Source: Prevotellaceae bacterium (lineage in GTDB: Bacteria; Bacteroidota; Bacteroidia; Bacteroidales; UBA932). Taken from it: 7,596 bases of DNA. Below the pieces are notes generated by a model that was given only the letters and a program-made list of their open reading frames with translations, was not told the DNA's origin and ran no database searches. Below, one piece after another: positions 6,691-7,596 of this stretch (the stretch's first letter is position 1; each line of letters starts with the position of its first letter). The translations under genes were made by a program, and so were the position numbers. The DNA lies in contig JAIRUB010000225.1 in NCBI GenBank assembly GCA_031254635.1, forward strand, positions 1 to 7,596, written 5' to 3'.

Positions 6691-6717
6691 AAAAAGCCAC
6701 AAAATGACTCTTATTTT

Positions 6718-6748
6718 TTTGCAGGGTAACAAAAATTTCCTATCTTTG
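6718..6748 (+). promoter_or_regulatory. Consensus Bacteroidetes promoter of the tRNA-tuf operon
   Basis: TTTG (6718-6721) and TATCTTTG (6741-6748) are exactly 19 bp apart, a full match to TTTG-N19-TAnnTTTG and the best promoter in the window. That fits a strongly expressed stable-RNA and EF-Tu transcript. The expected start is near 6753-6755, about 37 nt before the first tRNA. It coincides with CATTTTGCGTAA (6754-6765), the same 12 bases that make up the repeats at 3083-3124. Confidence 0.85.
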
Positions 6749-6790
6749 CGCTCCATTTTGCGTAAGAATGTGAATGTTCATTGAAGCTAT

Positions 6791-6864
6791 GCCGATGTAG
6801 CTCAGTTGGCCAGAGCAGCTGATTTGTAATCAGCTGGTCGGGGGTTCGAATCCCTCCATCGGCT
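6791..6864 (+). tRNA. tRNA-Thr(TGT)
   Basis: This is a complete 74-nt cloverleaf. GCCGATG (6791-6797) pairs fully with CATCGGC (6857-6863), with T6864 as discriminator. The anticodon stem GCTGA/TCAGC holds the loop TTTGTAA, giving anticodon TGT at 6825-6827. The TTCGAAT loop closes the T arm. CCA is not encoded. It is the first gene of the operon. Confidence 0.95.
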
Positions 6865-6925
6865 CAAACTTATGGCCGATTGGCAAGGGTTGTAAGTGCG
6901 TGTAATTGAAATATTGAATGGAATT

Positions 6926-7009
6926 GGGGAGATACCAAAGTGGCCAACTGGGGCAGACTGTAACTCTGCTAGCGTAATGCTTTCGTAGGTTCGAATCCTG
7001 CTCTCCCCA
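6926..7009 (+). tRNA. tRNA-Tyr(GTA)
   Basis: This 84-nt class II tRNA has a long variable arm. GGGGAGA (6926-6932) pairs with TCTCCCC (7002-7008), with A7009 as discriminator. The stem GCAGA/TCTGC presents loop CTGTAAC with anticodon GTA at 6960-6962. The extra arm runs roughly AGCGTAATGCT before the TTCGAAT loop. CCA is not encoded. Confidence 0.95.
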
Positions 7010-7018
7010 CTAAGTTTT

Positions 7019-7091
7019 GCGGAAGTAGCTCAGTCGGTAGAGCATCAGCCTTCCAAGCTGAGGGTCGCGGGTTCGAACCTCGTCTTCCGCT
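7019..7091 (+). tRNA. tRNA-Gly(TCC)
   Basis: This is a 73-nt cloverleaf. GCGGAAG (7019-7025) pairs with CTTCCGC (7084-7090), with T7091 as discriminator. Anticodon TCC lies at 7052-7054 in loop CTTCCAA. The bases right after the discriminator are CCA (7092-7094), so this is the only one of the four with a genome-encoded CCA, possibly by chance. Confidence 0.95.
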
Positions 7092-7100
7092 CCAAGACAG

Positions 7101-7172
7101 GCCAGCGTAGCTCAGAGGTAGAGTACTTCCTTGGTAAGGAAGGGGTCATGGGTTCAATTCCCATCGCCGGCT
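7101..7172 (+). tRNA. tRNA-Thr(GGT)
   Basis: This is a 72-nt cloverleaf with a short D loop. The stem CTTCC/GGAAG holds loop TTGGTAA with anticodon GGT at 7133-7135. The T arm is ATGGG/CCCAT around TTCAATT. The acceptor arm GCCAGCG (7101-7107) against CGCCGGC (7165-7171) has one mismatch, A7104 opposite C7168 (the 4-69 pair). The D stem has a G-T closing pair. CCA is not encoded. It is the last tRNA before tuf. Confidence 0.93.
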
Positions 7173-7179
7173 CAAAAAC

Positions 7180-7210
7180 GATAAAGCGCAGGTAATAGCT
7201 GTCCTTTATC
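7180..7210 (+). other. Hairpin between the last tRNA and tuf
   Basis: GATAAAG (7180-7186) and CTTTATC (7204-7210) are perfect inverted repeats. Inside them CAG and CTG can pair after a small symmetric internal loop. No T-run follows, so it is not an intrinsic terminator. It may mark where the tRNA part is cut from the tuf mRNA or protect the mRNA 5' end; that role is inferred. Confidence 0.45.
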
Positions 7211-7254
7211 AAAGAATATAAGTGTTAAAAATTAACTTTTAAAATTATAAAATT

Positions 7255-7596
7255 ATGGCAAAAGAAACGTTCAAAAGGGATAAGCCCCACGTGAACATTG
7301 GAACCATCGGTCACGTTGACCATGGAAAAACTACTTTGACTGCTGCAATTACTATGGTACTTGCTTCTAAAGGTCTTTCTGAAGTGCGTTCGTTCGATTC
7401 AATTGACAACGCTCCTGAAGAAAAAGAACGTGGTATTACGATTAACACCTCGCACGTAGAGTATCAAACAGCTAACCGCCACTATGCACACGTTGACTGT
7501 CCGGGTCACGCCGACTATGTGAAGAACATGGTTACTGGCGCTGCCCAGATGGACGGGGCTATCATCGTGGTTGCCGCCACCGACGGTCCGATGCCG
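7255..7596 (+). CDS. tuf: Elongation factor Tu (3'-truncated by window edge)
   Basis: EF-Tu is the GTPase that brings aminoacyl-tRNA to the ribosome. The first 114 residues of about 395 are visible and open to the window end. The opening MAKETFKRDKPHVNIGTIGH leads into the P-loop GHVDHGKT (19-26). Switch I follows as EEKERGITI with the magnesium-binding T62, then the G3 motif DCPGH (81-85) with the catalytic histidine H85. The sequence through ADYVKNMVTGAAQMDGAI is highly conserved. The ATG is preceded by an A/T-rich leader with no Shine-Dalgarno and lies 82 bp after tRNA-Thr(GGT). No TAnnTTTG box is seen in that gap, so it should be transcribed from the promoter upstream of the tRNAs. The arrangement equals E. 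coli tufB. Confidence 0.98.
   Translation, partial: MAKETFKRDKPHVNIGTIGHVDHGKTTLTAAITMVLASKGLSEVRSFDSIDNAPEEKERGITINTSHVEYQTANRHYAHVDCPGHADYVKNMVTGAAQMDGAIIVVAATDGPMP

Noticed and set aside
6791..7172. Phage or island attachment site in the tRNA cluster
   Set aside because: No integrase and no partial duplication of a tRNA 3' end is visible.

Overview
The window is chromosomal DNA from a member of the Bacteroidota, most likely order Bacteroidales. Three things point there. Four promoters carry the Bacteroidetes-type -7 box TAnnTTTG, two of them with a TTTG -33 box at 18-19 bp. Start codons sit in A/T-rich leaders without Shine-Dalgarno sequences. The EF-Tu and ArgRS sequences look Bacteroidales-like from memory; no search was run.

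Layout, left to right. (1) Bases 1-2124, + strand: the 3' part of a family-2 glycosyltransferase of the polyprenyl-phosphate sugar synthase type, followed one base later by a 576-residue multi-spanning membrane protein with GT-C-like features. They look like a donor-maker and donor-user pair for envelope glycosylation. (2) Bases 2182-3154, - strand: a stand-alone PAS-domain protein and the wreck of an AAA ATPase gene. Only the N-terminal P-loop piece and the C-terminal winged-helix piece remain, in different frames, with the middle of the ATPase missing. The remnant keeps a near-consensus promoter, and three tandem 14-bp repeats lie on its presumed transcription start. (3) Bases 3158-6198, - strand: a probable operon of an exported C1 cysteine aminopeptidase (bleomycin hydrolase/PepC family) and arginyl-tRNA synthetase. 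(4) Bases 6274-6669, + strand: folB, divergent from the peptidase and probably starting at TTG. (5) Bases 6718-7596, + strand: a consensus promoter driving tRNA-Thr(TGT), tRNA-Tyr(GTA), tRNA-Gly(TCC), tRNA-Thr(GGT) and the 5' part of tuf. This is the same gene order as E. coli thrU-tyrU-glyT-thrT-tufB.

Most of the window is housekeeping: tRNA charging, folate synthesis and translation elongation. No stretch longer than 300 bases lacks a gene. I see no phage, transposon, CRISPR or defence island beyond the decayed ATPase. The least explained elements are the 14-bp repeats at the ATPase promoter, whose 12-base core recurs at the start of the tRNA-tuf transcript, and the unassigned GT-C-like membrane protein.
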